Shown here piece after piece: positions 27,034 to 40,465 of a DNA stretch of 44,233 nucleotides. Position 1 is the first letter of the stretch, and every line of letters begins with the position of its first letter. Under the pieces are notes generated by a model, which saw only the letters and a list, made by a program, of their open reading frames with translations, was not told the origin of the DNA and did no database searches. The position numbers and the translations under genes were made by a program. This DNA comes from an uncultured Alphaproteobacteria bacterium (GTDB taxonomy: Bacteria; Pseudomonadota; Alphaproteobacteria; UBA8366; GCA-2717185), in NCBI GenBank assembly GCA_943788635.1, contig CALSRA010000041.1, positions 1-44,233 on the forward strand, given 5' to 3'.

Positions 27034-28319
27034 GATGCTGCAGGACAAAGACCGCATATTCACCAATCTTTATGGCCTCAATGATCCGGGGCTGGCGGGC
27101 GCACAGGCGCGCGGCGATTGGGACGAACCAAGGCGATTCTCGACAAGGGCCGCGACTGGATTATTGAGGAAGTCAAGGCCTCGGGGCTGCGGGGCCGCGG
27201 CGGCGCCGGGTTCCCAACCGGTCTTAAATGGTCCTTCATGCCCAAAGAAGTCGGTGACCGCCCGCACTATCTTGTCGTCAACGCCGACGAAGCGAGCCGG
27301 GCACCTGCAAGGACCGCGATATCATGCGCCATGACCCGCACAAACTGGTTGAAGGGTGCTCTGATTGCGGTTTCGCGATGGGCGCACATCGCGGCTTATA
27401 TCTATGTGCGCGGCGAATTCTATAATGAAGCCGCATCACTGCAGCGCGCGATCGACGAAGCCTACGAGGCGGGTTGCTCGGAAGAATGCCTGCGGATCGG
27501 GCTGGGCATTTCGATGTTTACGTGCATCGTGGCGCCGGCGCCTATATCTGTGGCGAGGAAACGGCGCTTGCTTGAAAGCCTGGAAGGCAAGAAGGGCCAG
27601 CCGAGCTTGAAGCCGCCATTCCCGGCGATGTCGGCCTGTATGGTTGCCCGACGACGGTCAACAACGTCGAAAGCATCGCCGTGGCGCCGACAATCCTGCG
27701 CCGCGGTGCCGGACTGGTTCGCTGGTTTTGGCCGTGAACGCAATCACGGAACCAAGGTCTTCTGTATCTCCGGGCATGTGAACAACCCGTGCAATGTCGA
27801 AGAAGACATGGGCATCCCGCTGAAGGAACTCATCGAGAAGCATGCGGGCGGCGTTCGCGGCGGCTGGGATAATCTCCTCGCCGTTATTCCCGGCGGCTTC
27901 GACCCGTGCTGCCCAAAGCAATCTGCGACGACTGTCTGATGGATTTCGATGCGTCTGAAGGAGCATGTCCGGCCTCGGCACGGCCGCGGTCATCGTGATG
28001 GACAAGATCACCGACATCATCAAGGCGATCGCGCGGCTGTCGTATTTCTACAAGCATGAAAGTTGCGGCCAATGCACGCCGTGCCGCGAAGGTACCGGCT
28101 GGATGTGGCGTGTGCTGGAACGCATGGCCGCGGTGAGGCGGAATGCCGAGGAAATCGACATGCTGCTTCAGGTGTCGCAAGCAGATCGAAGGTCATACGA
28201 TCTGTGCCCTGGGCGATGCGCGCGGCTTGGCCGATCCAGGGATTGATCCGTCATTTCCGGGATGAGTCGAAGCCCGGATCGTCGGCCGCAAAAGCGTCGC
28301 CGTGCAGCAGGCGGAGTAG
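27034..28319 (+). pseudogene. nuoF: NADH-quinone oxidoreductase subunit F, frameshifted (probable sequence errors)
   Basis: ATG 27034 is 2 bases after nuoE. The FMN/NADH-binding glycine-rich block [16 protein letters not shown] is present, as are [30 protein letters not shown] (partly shifted), and the [4Fe-4S] site [15 protein letters not shown] near 28060. The end is VGRKSVAVQQAE then TAG 28317-28319. It is the NADH dehydrogenase catalytic subunit. Confidence 0.88.
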
Positions 28320-28328
28320 GAGCGCGAC

Positions 28329-30386
28329 ATGCCAAAGCTGACCATTGACGGCATCGAGATCGAAGTCGAAGACGGGTTGACCGTCTTGCAGGCCTGCGAA
28401 GCAGCCGGCGTCGAAATCCCCGTTTCTGTTATCACGAACGCCTGTCCATCGCCGGCAATTGCCGCATGTGCCTGGTCGAAGTGAAGCCGGGACCGCCGAA
28501 ACCGCAGGCCTCCTGCGCATGCCGGCTGGCGAAGGCATGGAAGTCACCACCAACCGACGATGGTCAAGAAGGCGCGGAACGGCGTGATGGAATTCCTGCT
28601 GATCAATCACCCGCTGGATTGCCCGATTTGCGATCAGGGCGGTGAGTGTGATCTGCAGGACCAGGCAATGGCCTTTGGTCACGATCGCAGCCGTTCGACG
28701 AGAACAAGCGCGCCGTTGACGACAAGATATGGGCCCGCTGATCAAACGATCATGACCCGCTGCATCCATTGCACGCGCTGCGTCCGCTTCTGCGACCGAG
28801 GTGGCCGGCGTGACGGATATGGGCATGCTGGTCGCGGCGAAAATGCCGAGATCACGACGTTGAGCAAGGCGCTGACGTCCGAGCTGTCCGGCAACGTCAT
28901 TGATCTTTGCCCGGTCGGTGCGCTGACCTCCAAGCCCTATGCGTTCACTGCCGGCCCTGGGAACTGAAGAAAACCGAAACCATCGATGTCATGGACGCCG
29001 TTGGCAGCAATATCCGTGTCGACCGCGTGGCTCCGAGGTCTGCGGGTACTTCCCGCGCCTGAACGAAGACGTGAACGAAGAATGGATTTCCGACAAGACG
29101 CGCTTTGCCTGTGACGGGTCTAAGGCGCCAGCGTCTGGATACGCCCTATATCGCGGCGCGGACGGCAAGCTTGCTGCCGCCAGCTGGGACGAGGCATTCG
29201 CTGCGATTGCCAATCGGGTCAAGCCGCTGGACGGTTCAAAATTGCGGCGATCGCCGGCGATCTCTGTCGATGCCGAATCCATGTTTGCGCTGAAGAACTG
29301 ATGGAGCGCTTGGGATCCGGTAATCTGGATTGCCGGCAGGATGGTGCCAAACTGGATGCGTCGCGCGTGCGTCCTATGTCTTTAATACCGGGATCGCCGG
29401 CATTGAGGACGCGGATGCCTGCCTGCTGATCGGAACCAACCCGCGCTGGGAAGCGCCGCTGGTGAATTCCCGTATCCGCAAGCGATGGCTGCAGGGCGGT
29501 GTATCCGGTCGCCCTATCGGGTCACAGCATGACCTGACCTATGATTATGATTATCTGGGGGCTGGCGCCGAAACACTGCAGCAGATTGCGAGCGGTGATC
29601 ATCCCTTTGCCGAAATTCTGAAGAGATGCCGAACGGCCGATGCTGATCCTTGGCATGGGGCGCTGGCACGTGAAGACGGCGATGCCATCTTGGCGTCTGC
29701 GCGATCCATCGCCGACAGTACAGGAATGGTCACAGCGGACTGGAACGGTTTCAACGTCTCTGCATACGGCTGCCGCGCGGGTCGGCGGGCTGGATCTGGG
29801 CTTTGTCCCCGGCACGATGGTCGCGATACGGGCGCAATCCTCGACGGGGCGGCATCCGGTGAAATCGAAGTCGTATTATTTGCTGGGTGCGGACGAGATG
29901 GATACAGCGCAAGCTGGACAAGGCATTCGTTGTTTATCAGGGACACCACGGCGACGTCGGGGCGCATGCCGCCGATGTCATCCTGCCCGGCGCGGCCTAC
30001 ACCGAAAAAGCCGGTACCTATGTGAACACCGAAGGGCGCGTGCAGTTGGCGCGCCCGGCGTCTTTCCCGCCGGGCGATGCGCGCGAAGACTGGACAATTA
30101 TCCGGGCGCTGTCGGCGGTTCTGGGCAAGGTTCTGCCATTTGACGACCTGGCGGCGTTGCGTCGGCAAATGCATGCGGCCTGTCCGCATTTCACGCGCAT
30201 CGACGAACTGGAACCATCGACATGGTCGGCGTTCGGAACGCCGGGGACGATGGGAAGCGAACCATTCCAGGCACCGGTATCCAATTTCTATATGACCGAC
30301 CCGATCAGCCGCGCGTCGGAAACGATGGCGCAGTGTACGCGTGATTCATCAATGGCGGCGAAGAGGCGACCGGAACCCATGGCTGA
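28329..30386 (+). pseudogene. nuoG: NADH-quinone oxidoreductase subunit G, frameshifted (probable sequence errors)
   Basis: ATG 28329 leads into [19 protein letters not shown]. Cluster-binding motifs are recovered: the [2Fe-2S] ligands around CYHE and [27 protein letters not shown], and [26 protein letters not shown] and the molybdopterin-oxidoreductase-like C-terminal part follow (LIGTNPRWEAPLVNSRIRK, GHHGDVGAHAADVILPGAAYTEKAGTYVNTEGR). The end is TGTHG then TGA 30384-30386. About 685 residues. Confidence 0.87.
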
Positions 30387-31388
30387 TTTTTGGGACGTAT
30401 ACGCCTGGCCGACGATCGAGATCGTTGCTATATCGTTGCGATCGTGGTGCCTTTGCTGGCGCGGTCGCTTACCTGACGCTGGCTGAACGCAAGGTCATTG
30501 GCTGGATGCAGCTGCGCAAGGGCCCCAATGTGGTTGGTCCCTTTGGACTGCTGCAGCCTCTCGCTGACGGTCTCAAGCTGTTCTTCAAGGAAACCATTGT
30601 TCCGGCCGGTCGAACCGGCGATGTTCTTATGCCGCGCCGATGCTGACCTTTGTGCTGAGCCTGATTGCCTGGGCCGTTATCCCGTTTGATGCAGGATTGG
30701 TGCTTCGCAATATCAATGTCGGCATTCTTGTACCTTTTCGCCATTTCGTCCTTGGGTGTTTACGGCATCATCATGGCCGGTTGGGCGTCCAATTCGATAT
30801 ACGCATTCCTGGGTGCGCTTCGGTCGGCGGCGCAGATGGTGTCCTACGAAGTGTCCATGGGCTTTGTCATCATCACGGTGCTGTTGTGTGTCGGCTCGCT
30901 GAACCTGTCGACATTGTCGTGGCGCAGCAGTGGTCTGCTGGTTCTGCGATCCCGCTGTTTCCGATGTTCTGTATCTTCTTCATCTCGGCACTGGCGGAAA
31001 CCAACCGGGCGCCGTTCGATTTGCCGGAAGCGGAAGCGGAACTGGTTCCGGTTATAACGTCGAATATTCGGCGATGACGTTTGCGCTGTTCTTCCTCGGT
31101 GAATACGCGAACATGATCCTGATGAGCGCCATGACTGCGCTTCTGTTCCTCGGTGGCTGGTTGCCGCCGTTCGATATCGCGCCGTTTACCTGGATCCCGG
31201 GACCGATCTGGTTCTGCTTGAAGATCGCTTCTTGCTGTTCTGTCTTCTTGTGGGTTCGCGCGACGTTCCCGCGCTATCGCTACGATCAGCTCATGCGGCT
31301 GGGGTGGAAGGTGTTCCTGCCGTTCTCGCTTGCTATGGGTCGTTCTGACTCGGCCGGTGTGCTGTGTTGGCTTCCGAAATCGACCTGA
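30379..31388 (+). pseudogene. nuoH: NADH-quinone oxidoreductase subunit H, frameshifted (probable sequence errors)
   Basis: ATG 30379 overlaps nuoG by 8 bases. The signature [37 protein letters not shown] is intact in one frame. [17 protein letters not shown] and the [22 protein letters not shown] block follow. The end, after LRLGWK-like segments, is at TGA 31386-31388. It is an eight-helix membrane subunit at the quinone chamber. Confidence 0.86.
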
Positions 31389-31413
31389 TGTGCTCACGCA
31401 GAGGAGAACGATC

Positions 31414-31918
31414 ATGGCGTTTCTTGAAACGTTCGCTCGCTTGCTTCTGCGTGAACTGGTTCAGGGCATGGCGCTGACGCTTCAGCTACATGTTCAAGCC
31501 AGAAGGTCACGCTCAACTATCCCTTCGAGAAAGGGCCGTTCAGCCCGCGCTTCCGCGGCGAACATGCGCTTGCGCCGGTATCCCAATGGCGAAGAACGCT
31601 GCATTGCCTGCAAACTTGTGCGAAGCGGTTTGCCCGGCGCAGGCGATCACCATCGAAGCGGAACCGCGCGACGACGGCAGCCGCCGCACGACCCGCTACG
31701 ATATCGACATGACAAAGTGCATCTATTGCGGGTTTTGCCAGGAAGCCTGCCCGGTCGATGCAATCGTCGAAGGGCCAAATTTCGAATTCGCGACGGAAAC
31801 CCGCGAGGAGCTGCTCTACGACAAAGACAAAGCTGCTGGCGAACGGCGACCGCTGGGAAACGCGAATGGCGTCCGAACCTGCCAAGACGCGCCCTACCGT
31901 AAACCGAGTCGCGCGTGA
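31414..31918 (+). pseudogene. nuoI: NADH-quinone oxidoreductase subunit I, frameshifted (probable sequence errors)
   Basis: ATG 31414 follows AGGAGA. Two [4Fe-4S] motifs are present: [16 protein letters not shown] (across one break) and [24 protein letters not shown]. The family normally ends in APYR; here CGT is followed by AAA, so either a T is missing or the frame runs to TGA 31916-31918. It carries electrons between NuoG and NuoB. Confidence 0.86.
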
Positions 31919-31950
31919 TGTCTGCTCAGGGTCTGAATGCGGCAGCGTTT

Positions 31951-32549
31951 ATGATTATTCAGCGCTTGCTTCTATCATGTTCGCCTTCGTCGCCTTGCGC
32001 GGCGTGATGGTGATCGCTGCGCGCAATCCCGTGCATTCGGTGTTGTTCCTGATCCTCGCGTTTCTTCAATGCTGCGGGCTGTTCGTGCTGATCGGCGCCG
32101 AATTCCTGGCGATGATCCTGGTCGTTGTCTATGTCGGCGCGGTTGCGGTGCTGTTCCTGTTTGTCGTCATGATGCTGGACATCAACTTTGTCCGAGCTGC
32201 GCCAGGGGTTCCTGCAATATCTGCCGATCGGCGCGTTGGTCGGCTGATCTTGCTGGCCGAGTTGCTTGTTGGTGCGGACTGGCGATCTCGTGCCGAGGCG
32301 CGGATCGCGCGGCTTGCCGACGCCACTCGATCAGGTCACCAATACCCAGGCGATCGGGCAGATGATCTACACCGACTATATCTATCTGTTCCAGGCGCGG
32401 GCTGGTTCTGCTGGTCGCCATGATCGGCGCGATTGTTCTGACGCTGCGCAACGTCCCGGCGTGCGGAAGCAGAAGATCTCCGATCAGATTGCGCGCAACC
32501 GCCGACGCGATTGAGATCAAGTCAAAGTCACGCGGGGAGTGGGATCTGA
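31951..32549 (+). pseudogene. nuoJ: NADH-quinone oxidoreductase subunit J, frameshifted (probable sequence errors)
   Basis: The start is uncertain; ATG 31951 is chosen because it leads into a hydrophobic first helix, and ATG 31918 is an alternative. The core VMVIAARNPVHSVLFLILAF and GAEFLAMILVVVYVGAVAVLFLFVVMMLDINF is clear. The C-terminal part (IYTDYIYLFQ, IGAIVLTLRN) is in other frames, ending at TGA 32547-32549. It is a five-helix membrane subunit. Confidence 0.82.
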
Positions 32550-32550
32550 C

Positions 32551-32860
32551 ATGCTGAAATCGGTCTCGGACATTACCTGACGTCGCGCGCATTCTTTCAC
32601 GCTGGGCATGTTCGGGATTTTCCTGAACCGCAAGAACGTCATCATCATCTCTGATGTCGATCGAGCTGATGCTGCTGGCGGTGAACATCAATCTGGTGGC
32701 GTTCTCGGTCCATCTCAACGATCTGGTCGGCAGATCTTTCGCGATGTTCGTCTTGACCGTCGCGGCGGCCGAAGCGGCGATCGGCCTCGCGATCCTGGTC
32801 GTCTATTTCCGCAACCGCGGCACGATTGCGGTCGAAGACATCAACGTGATGAAGGGCTAG
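32551..32860 (+). pseudogene. nuoK: NADH-quinone oxidoreductase subunit K, frameshifted at the 5' end (probable sequence errors)
   Basis: ATG 32551. One base is missing after the second codon and one T is extra near 32650. From 32654 the frame is open: [17 protein letters not shown] and the end [21 protein letters not shown] 32858-32860. About 102 residues reconstructed, the usual length. It is a three-helix subunit carrying conserved Glu residues. Confidence 0.86.
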
Positions 32861-32866
32861 AGGCGC

Positions 32867-34766
<1,900 letters not shown>

Positions 34767-34774
34767 GCGACGCA

Positions 34775-36283
34775 ATGACTGATTTTCCCCTACTAACCTC
34801 GTCACCTTCCTGCCCTTGGTAGGGGCGCTATGATTCTGTTGTTCGTCGGGGACGCCGAACAGGTTGCCGGAATTCGCCGCTGGGCTGCCCTGATCGTCTC
34901 CCTGTTCACGTTCCTGTGTCGCTTTTGCTCTGGGTGAATTTCGACAATAGTCGGCAGCTTTCCAGTTCGTCGACAGGAACGAATGGCTGACGTCGCTGAA
35001 CATCGCTACCATGTGGGTGTTGACGGCATTTCGTCTCTTCGTCCTGCTTTCGACCTTCCTGACGCCGATCTGCATCCTGGCCAGCTGGGACGCCATTCAG
35101 ACACGGGTAAGGAATACATGATCGCTTTCCTGCGTCTTGAAACCATGATGGTCGGCATGTTCTGCGCGCTGGATTTCGTTCTCTTCTACATCTTCTTCGA
35201 AGGCGTGCTGATCCCGATGTTCCTGATTATCGGGTTTGGGGCGGACGCGCCGGGTCTATGCGGCGTTCAAGTTCTTCCTCTACACGCTGCTCGGCTCCGT
35301 CCTGATGCTGCTGGCATCATCGCGATGTATGTGCAGGTCGGACGACGATATCCAGACCCTGATGGCTTTCGCGTTTGATCGCGATCTGCAGTTATGGCTG
35401 TGGCTAGCGTTCTTCGCATCCTTCGCGGTCAAGGTTCCCATGTGGCCTGTCCACACCTGGTTGCCGGACGCCCATGTTGAGGCACCGACGGCGGGCTCGG
35501 TTATTCTGGCGGGCGTCCTGCTGAAAATGGGCGCATACGGGTTCTTGCGGTTCTCGCTGCCGATGTTGCCGGACGCGATCCGAGTTCTTCACGCCGCTGG
35601 TCTTTACGCTCAGTGTCATCGCCGTGATTTACACGTCGCTGGTCGCTCTGGCGCAAGAAGACATGAAGAAGCTGATCGCCTATTCCTCCGTCGCCCATAT
35701 GGGCTTTGTGACGTCTGGTATCTTCTCGGTCAATCAGCAGGCGGTCGAAGGCGCGATCTTCCAGATGCTCAGCCACGGCTTTGTTTCCGCGCGCTGTTCC
35801 TGTGCGTCGGGGTCGTTTACGACCGGATGCATCACGCGGAAATCTGCGCGATATGGCGGGCTTGTCCATCGTATGCCGCGGTATGCTGCGGTGTTCATGC
35901 TGTTCATGCTGGCGTCAGTCGGCTTGCCCGGAACCAGTGGGTTCGTCGGCGAATTCCTGATCATGCTGGGGGCGTTCGAAGCAAATACCTGGGTTGCTCT
36001 CCTGATTGCCACAGGGATGGTGCTGGGAGCGGCCTATATGCTGTATCTGTACCGGCGCGTCATTTTTGGTGAGTTGTCGAAGGACGATCTGAAATCGATC
36101 CTTGATCTGAATACACGCGAAATCGCGATATTCATTCCGCTCATCATTCTCGTATTGTGGATGGGCGTGTATCCGTCTTCTTTCCTGGAGCCGATTTCGG
36201 TGTCGGTCACGAACCTCCTGGACAATTATCACAGTGCGCTTGCCGCAGTTGACGGCGGTACGTCGCTGGCGGCAACACGGTAG
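34775..36283 (+). pseudogene. nuoM: NADH-quinone oxidoreductase subunit M, frameshifted in its 5' two thirds (probable sequence errors)
   Basis: ATG 34775 leads into MTDFPLL. Blocks seen are [17 protein letters not shown], the WPVHTWLPDAHVEAPTAGSVILAGVLLKMGAYG segment, and MKKLIAYSSVAHMGFVTSGIFS. The last indel I can place is an extra base near 35845. After that the frame is clean to TAG 36283. About 500 residues. It is a proton-pumping antiporter-like subunit. The error-rich block ends inside this gene. Confidence 0.88.
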
Positions 36284-36300
36284 GCGGGGATAGCGCGCAG

Positions 36301-37752
36301 ATGACTGAAGCCTTGATTTTCCTTCCCGCCCTTCCCGAAATCGTTCTGGCGATTCTCGGTATGGCCCTGATGATGGTGGGCGTCTTCGTTCCGGAGAAGG
36401 GCGCCTTGCGTCTCGTAAACGGCCTGACCGTGGCGTCCCTGGTTGTTGTCCTCGCACTTGTGTTGCAAGGGGCCGACGGTCGGGTGTTAGCCTTTGGCGG
36501 TCTGTTTGTGACGGATGATTTCGCTGTCTTCATGAAGACACTGGTATTGCTTGGTTCGATACTGGTGTTGGTCATGAGCGAAGATTTCGTGACCCGGGAA
36601 GGCATGGCGCGCTTTGAGTTCCCGATCCTCGTTCTTTTTGCCACTGTTGGCATGATGATGATGATCTCGGCCAATGATCTCATCGCGCTCTATATCGGCC
36701 TTGAATTACAAAGCCTTGCGCTTTACGTCATTGCGGCATTTCAACGCGATAACATTCGGTCTTCCGAAGCCGGCCTGAAATACTTCGTCCTCGGCGCGTT
36801 ATCGTCCGGCTTGCTGCTCTATGGCTGCTCATTGATCTACGGATTTTCCGGATCGACACAGTTCGAAGTCCTCGCCACCCTGATGGCACAGCCCGGGTTG
36901 ACGGTTGCGCCGGGGCTGGTCGTGGGCATCGTATTCCTGACTGCCGGATTGGCATTCAAGGTCTCGGCCGTGCCGTTCCACATGTGGACACCCGACGTTT
37001 ATGAAGGCGCCCCAACCCCGGTAACGGCGTTCTTTGCCGTTGCGCCTAAGATCGCAGCGATCGCACTATTCCTTCGGGTGCTGACCGAACCGTTCGGGGC
37101 GCTGATCGAAGAATGGCGGCAGGTCATTATCGTAATCTCTGTGGCATCTATGCTGCTTGGCGCTTTTGCGGCAATTGCCCAGCACAATATCAAGCGCCTG
37201 ATGGCATATAGCTCCATCGGCCATGTCGGATACGCCCTTGTCGGCCTTGCGTCAGGCTCACAGGACGGGTTACGCGGCGTCCTGGTTTATATGGCCATCT
37301 ACATGGTCATGACGATCGGCACCTTCGCTTGTATCCTGTGCATGCGCCGGAATGGACGAATGGTCGAGAATATCAACGACCTTGCCGGGCTCTGGAAATC
37401 GCACCCGACAATTGCCCTGTGTTTGATGGTGTTCATGTTCTCCCTGGCCGGAATTCCACCCATGGCAGGGTTCATCGGGAAATTCTATATCTTCCTCGCG
37501 GCGATTGAGGCCGAGCTTTATACGCTGGCAATCATCGGGGTTGTGTCCAGTGTCGTCGGTGCATTCTATTATTTGCGAATTATCAAGATCATGTTCGTGG
37601 ATGAAAGCACGGAACCTTTGGACAAGCAGGTCGGGAAGCCGATCTTTACCATCATCACTGTGGCCGGACTGGCTATCCTCCTGTTTTGCATCTGGCCGTC
37701 CCCTGTTCTGGATGCGGCAGGGCAGGCAGCTGCTTCGCTTTTCCAAGTCTAA
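36301..37752 (+). CDS. nuoN: NADH-quinone oxidoreductase subunit N
   Basis: 483 residues, intact. It is an antiporter-like membrane subunit with about 14 hydrophobic segments. Diagnostic blocks are [96 protein letters not shown] and [19 protein letters not shown]. It is the last gene of the nuo operon, 17 bases after nuoM, and the only nuo gene with an unbroken frame. Confidence 0.97.
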   Translation: MTEALIFLPALPEIVLAILGMALMMVGVFVPEKGALRLVNGLTVASLVVVLALVLQGADGRVLAFGGLFVTDDFAVFMKTLVLLGSILVLVMSEDFVTREGMARFEFPILVLFATVGMMMMISANDLIALYIGLELQSLALYVIAAFQRDNIRSSEAGLKYFVLGALSSGLLLYGCSLIYGFSGSTQFEVLATLMAQPGLTVAPGLVVGIVFLTAGLAFKVSAVPFHMWTPDVYEGAPTPVTAFFAVAPKIAAIALFLRVLTEPFGALIEEWRQVIIVISVASMLLGAFAAIAQHNIKRLMAYSSIGHVGYALVGLASGSQDGLRGVLVYMAIYMVMTIGTFACILCMRRNGRMVENINDLAGLWKSHPTIALCLMVFMFSLAGIPPMAGFIGKFYIFLAAIEAELYTLAIIGVVSSVVGAFYYLRIIKIMFVDESTEPLDKQVGKPIFTIITVAGLAILLFCIWPSPVLDAAGQAAASLFQV

Positions 37753-37770
37753 ACTGCTGCCCACGTCGGT

Positions 37771-38520
37771 ATGCCCGTCGTTCTGCCTGCTGGCTGTACG
37801 CTGATTGAACTGGATTGCGTCGAATCGACCAACGATGAAGCAAAACGGTTGGCGGCGCAGAATGCTCCCGATGCCACTGTTGTCTGGGCGCGGGAACAGA
37901 CAGCGGGACGCGGCCGTCGCGGCCGCGAATGGTCCTCGCCAGCCGGCAATCTATACGTCTCCATACTGTTGCGTCCCGACAAGACACCACGAGAGGCCGC
38001 GCAGCTATCGCTTGTGACGGCGGTCGCGCTTGGTGATGCGATCCAGAAATTCCTTCCTGAAAACGTATCGCTACTTTGCAAATGGCCGAATGACATACTG
38101 GTGAATGGCCATAAGGCCGCGGGTATCCTGCTGGAATCAGCGGGGGGGAATGTTGGTCGCGCAACGGAATGGATCGTTGTGGGCTGCGGCGTCAATATCG
38201 CGAGCCATCCTGAGAATACAATGTATTCCACGACCGACCTTCATGCTGAAGGCTGTGAGGCCATTACTGTAGATACCTTTCTGGAACGCTTTGCCGAATG
38301 TTTCTTTATCCGGCGGGACGAGTGGTTGAGTGCGGGGATTGAGCCGGTCCGACGCGACTGGATGGCGCGCGCGGCCGGGTTTGGCGAGATGATTTCAGTT
38401 CGGTTGCCGAACAGGGAAACGCATGGTCGTTTTGTTGGAATGGATGACGATGGCGCTTTGATCCTTGAGGGGAAGAATGGCCAGCGGGAATCCATCGCTG
38501 CCGGTGATGTTTTTCTCTGA
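37771..38520 (+). CDS. birA: Biotin-[acetyl-CoA-carboxylase] ligase (BirA, ligase domain only)
   Basis: 249 residues. The catalytic block is AREQTAGRGRRGREW, followed by GNLYVSILLRP, CKWPNDILVNGHKAAGILLE and the C-terminal SH3-like domain (GRFVGMDDDGALILEG). There is no N-terminal helix-turn-helix, so it is a group I ligase with no repressor function. It attaches biotin to carboxylase carrier proteins. It follows nuoN by 18 bases, the usual alphaproteobacterial position. Confidence 0.94.
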   Translation: MPVVLPAGCTLIELDCVESTNDEAKRLAAQNAPDATVVWAREQTAGRGRRGREWSSPAGNLYVSILLRPDKTPREAAQLSLVTAVALGDAIQKFLPENVSLLCKWPNDILVNGHKAAGILLESAGGNVGRATEWIVVGCGVNIASHPENTMYSTTDLHAEGCEAITVDTFLERFAECFFIRRDEWLSAGIEPVRRDWMARAAGFGEMISVRLPNRETHGRFVGMDDDGALILEGKNGQRESIAAGDVFL

Positions 38521-38783
38521 TAGACTGAATGGGGACTGCTTGCAGCCATTTTGGAGTATACCGGTTTCATTCTTTCTTCCGGCGATGGTCTTTCCGTTGA
38601 AACGCAACCGGTGGTCCTAGCGCGACGGCCGTGGCCAAGATGACAATGACTGATAGAATATTGGAATATCGACAATCTTGGCGCTGCACTCCTGTTGCTT
38701 CCAAGGATATATCCGCATGATCGAAGGACTTGCAGAACGCATGACGCAGACTTTATGGAACCAGATAAACAGGCTCGCGCAAC
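38521..38783. other. birA-rnj intergenic region, no gene recognised
   Basis: 263 bases. It holds an imperfect inverted repeat ACCGGTT (38560-38566) / AACCGGT (38606-38612) and a short ATATTGGAATAT palindrome (near 38657). Many alphaproteobacteria carry type III pantothenate kinase (coaX) between these genes; no trace of it is readable here. Confidence 0.5.
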
Positions 38784-40463
38784 ATGATCGGATTTGAGCA
38801 CACGGGTGAACCGGCCAATGACGAGCTTCTGTTCGTATCACTGGGTGGCGCAGGTGAGATTGGCATGAACCTGAATCTCTTTGGCCATGATGGCGCCTGG
38901 CTGATGGTTGATCTGGGTATTACCTTTGGCGACGAGGATACGCCGGGCGTCGATGTTATCATGCCTGACCCCACGTTTATCGAAGAGCGGTCGGATACGC
39001 TGGCTGGCCTGGTACTGACACACGCGCATGAGGACCATTTGGGGGCGGTGCCGTATCTCTGGAAGCGTTTGCGCTGTCCGATATATGCGACTCCCTTTAC
39101 CGCCAGCATACTGCGGCGAAAACTTGCGGAATCCAATCTGCTGAAAGAGGCCGTGATAACCGAAATACCGTTGTCAGGCCGTTTTGACGTGGGCCCGTTC
39201 AATATCGAATTGATTACGCTGACTCATTCTATTCCCGAACCGAATGCCTGCGTTATTCGCACATCGGCGGGGACAGTTATGCATACCGGTGACTGGAAGC
39301 TTGATCCGGATCCCATGGTCGGCCCGACGACGGATGAAGCCGCACTTATCCGGGTTGGGGAGGAAGGCGTTCTGGCCATGACCTGTGATTCCACGAATGT
39401 CTTTGTTGCGGGGCATTCCGGGTCGGAAGGTGATGTGCGGGACAGCCTGGAAAAACTGGTTTCCCGGTTCGACAACCGGGTCGTCATTGCCTGCTTTGCA
39501 TCCAATATCGCCAGGCTGGAATCTGCTGCCTATGCCGGACTTGCCAATGACCGCAGTGTTGCCCTCGTTGGGCGATCCCTGTGGCGCTTTTATGAGGCGG
39601 CGCAGGAAAATGGCTATCTGACCGATGTGCCGCGCTTTCTGTCGCCCAGGGAAGCGGCGGACGTTCCGCGCGACAAGATATTGCTGATTTGTACTGGAAG
39701 TCAGGGCGAGCCGCGCTCCGCACTCGGCAGGATTGCGCGCGGCGATCATCCTGATGTCTTTCTGGACCCCGGCGACGCGGTGATATTTTCAAGCCGCGTC
39801 ATTCCGGGTAACGAAAAATCGATCAACCGTTTGCAAAACCGCCTTGCGGGCAAGGACGTTGAGCTTGTGACGTCCAATGATGATGCGAATATTCATGTTT
39901 CCGGGCATCCGGCGCGCGATGAGCTATCCCAGATGTACCAGTGGATTCGGCCAAAAATTGCTGTTCCGGTCCATGGGGAGTTGCGGCACTTGCAGGCCCA
40001 TGCGGACCTGGCGCTCAAGTGCCAGGTACCGGAGGCGTTTGTCGCACCGAATGGCACGGTCCTGCGCCTCGCACCGGGGGAAGCAGCGGTCATTGATGAA
40101 GTCTTTAGCGGCAAGCTGGCATTGGACGGCAATCGCCTGATTTCGCTCGGCAGTGGTGTGATGCGTGAACGGCGCGGTTTGGTCATTAATGGCACGGCAG
40201 TAGTGACGCTGGTCGTCGACCGGAACGGCGCGCTGCAAACTGATCCGCAAATCTCGACACAGGGCGTTTTTGACAAGGATGTCGATCAGGATATCGCCAA
40301 CGGTATGATCGATGCGGTGATCGACGCGCTGGAAGACATGCCGGCGAAGTCACGCCGCACGGATGATGCTGTTCGGGATGCGGTACGAATTGGGTTACGG
40401 CGCTGGCTACGGGCAATCTGTGGCAAGCGACCGAAGACGGAAATCCATCTGGTACGAGTGTAA
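38784..40463 (+). CDS. rnj: Ribonuclease J (metallo-beta-lactamase/beta-CASP nuclease)
   Basis: 559 residues, normal for RNase J. The metal-binding motif is LTHAHEDHLGAVPYL (His80, His82, Asp84, His85). The beta-CASP domain contains FASNIARLES, CTGSQGEPRSAL and VSGHPARDEL, then the PVHGELRHLQAHADLA block. It processes and degrades RNA by 5' exonuclease and endonuclease activity. The frame is clean. It is followed 2 bases later by mce. Confidence 0.95.
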   Translation: MIGFEHTGEPANDELLFVSLGGAGEIGMNLNLFGHDGAWLMVDLGITFGDEDTPGVDVIMPDPTFIEERSDTLAGLVLTHAHEDHLGAVPYLWKRLRCPIYATPFTASILRRKLAESNLLKEAVITEIPLSGRFDVGPFNIELITLTHSIPEPNACVIRTSAGTVMHTGDWKLDPDPMVGPTTDEAALIRVGEEGVLAMTCDSTNVFVAGHSGSEGDVRDSLEKLVSRFDNRVVIACFASNIARLESAAYAGLANDRSVALVGRSLWRFYEAAQENGYLTDVPRFLSPREAADVPRDKILLICTGSQGEPRSALGRIARGDHPDVFLDPGDAVIFSSRVIPGNEKSINRLQNRLAGKDVELVTSNDDANIHVSGHPARDELSQMYQWIRPKIAVPVHGELRHLQAHADLALKCQVPEAFVAPNGTVLRLAPGEAAVIDEVFSGKLALDGNRLISLGSGVMRERRGLVINGTAVVTLVVDRNGALQTDPQISTQGVFDKDVDQDIANGMIDAVIDALEDMPAKSRRTDDAVRDAVRIGLRRWLRAICGKRPKTEIHLVRV

Positions 40464-40465
40464 AA

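Noticed and set aside
38717..38797. 26-codon reading frame overlapping the RNase J start
   Set aside because: It has no clear ribosome site and no attenuator structure; overlap with rnj alone is not enough to call a leader peptide.
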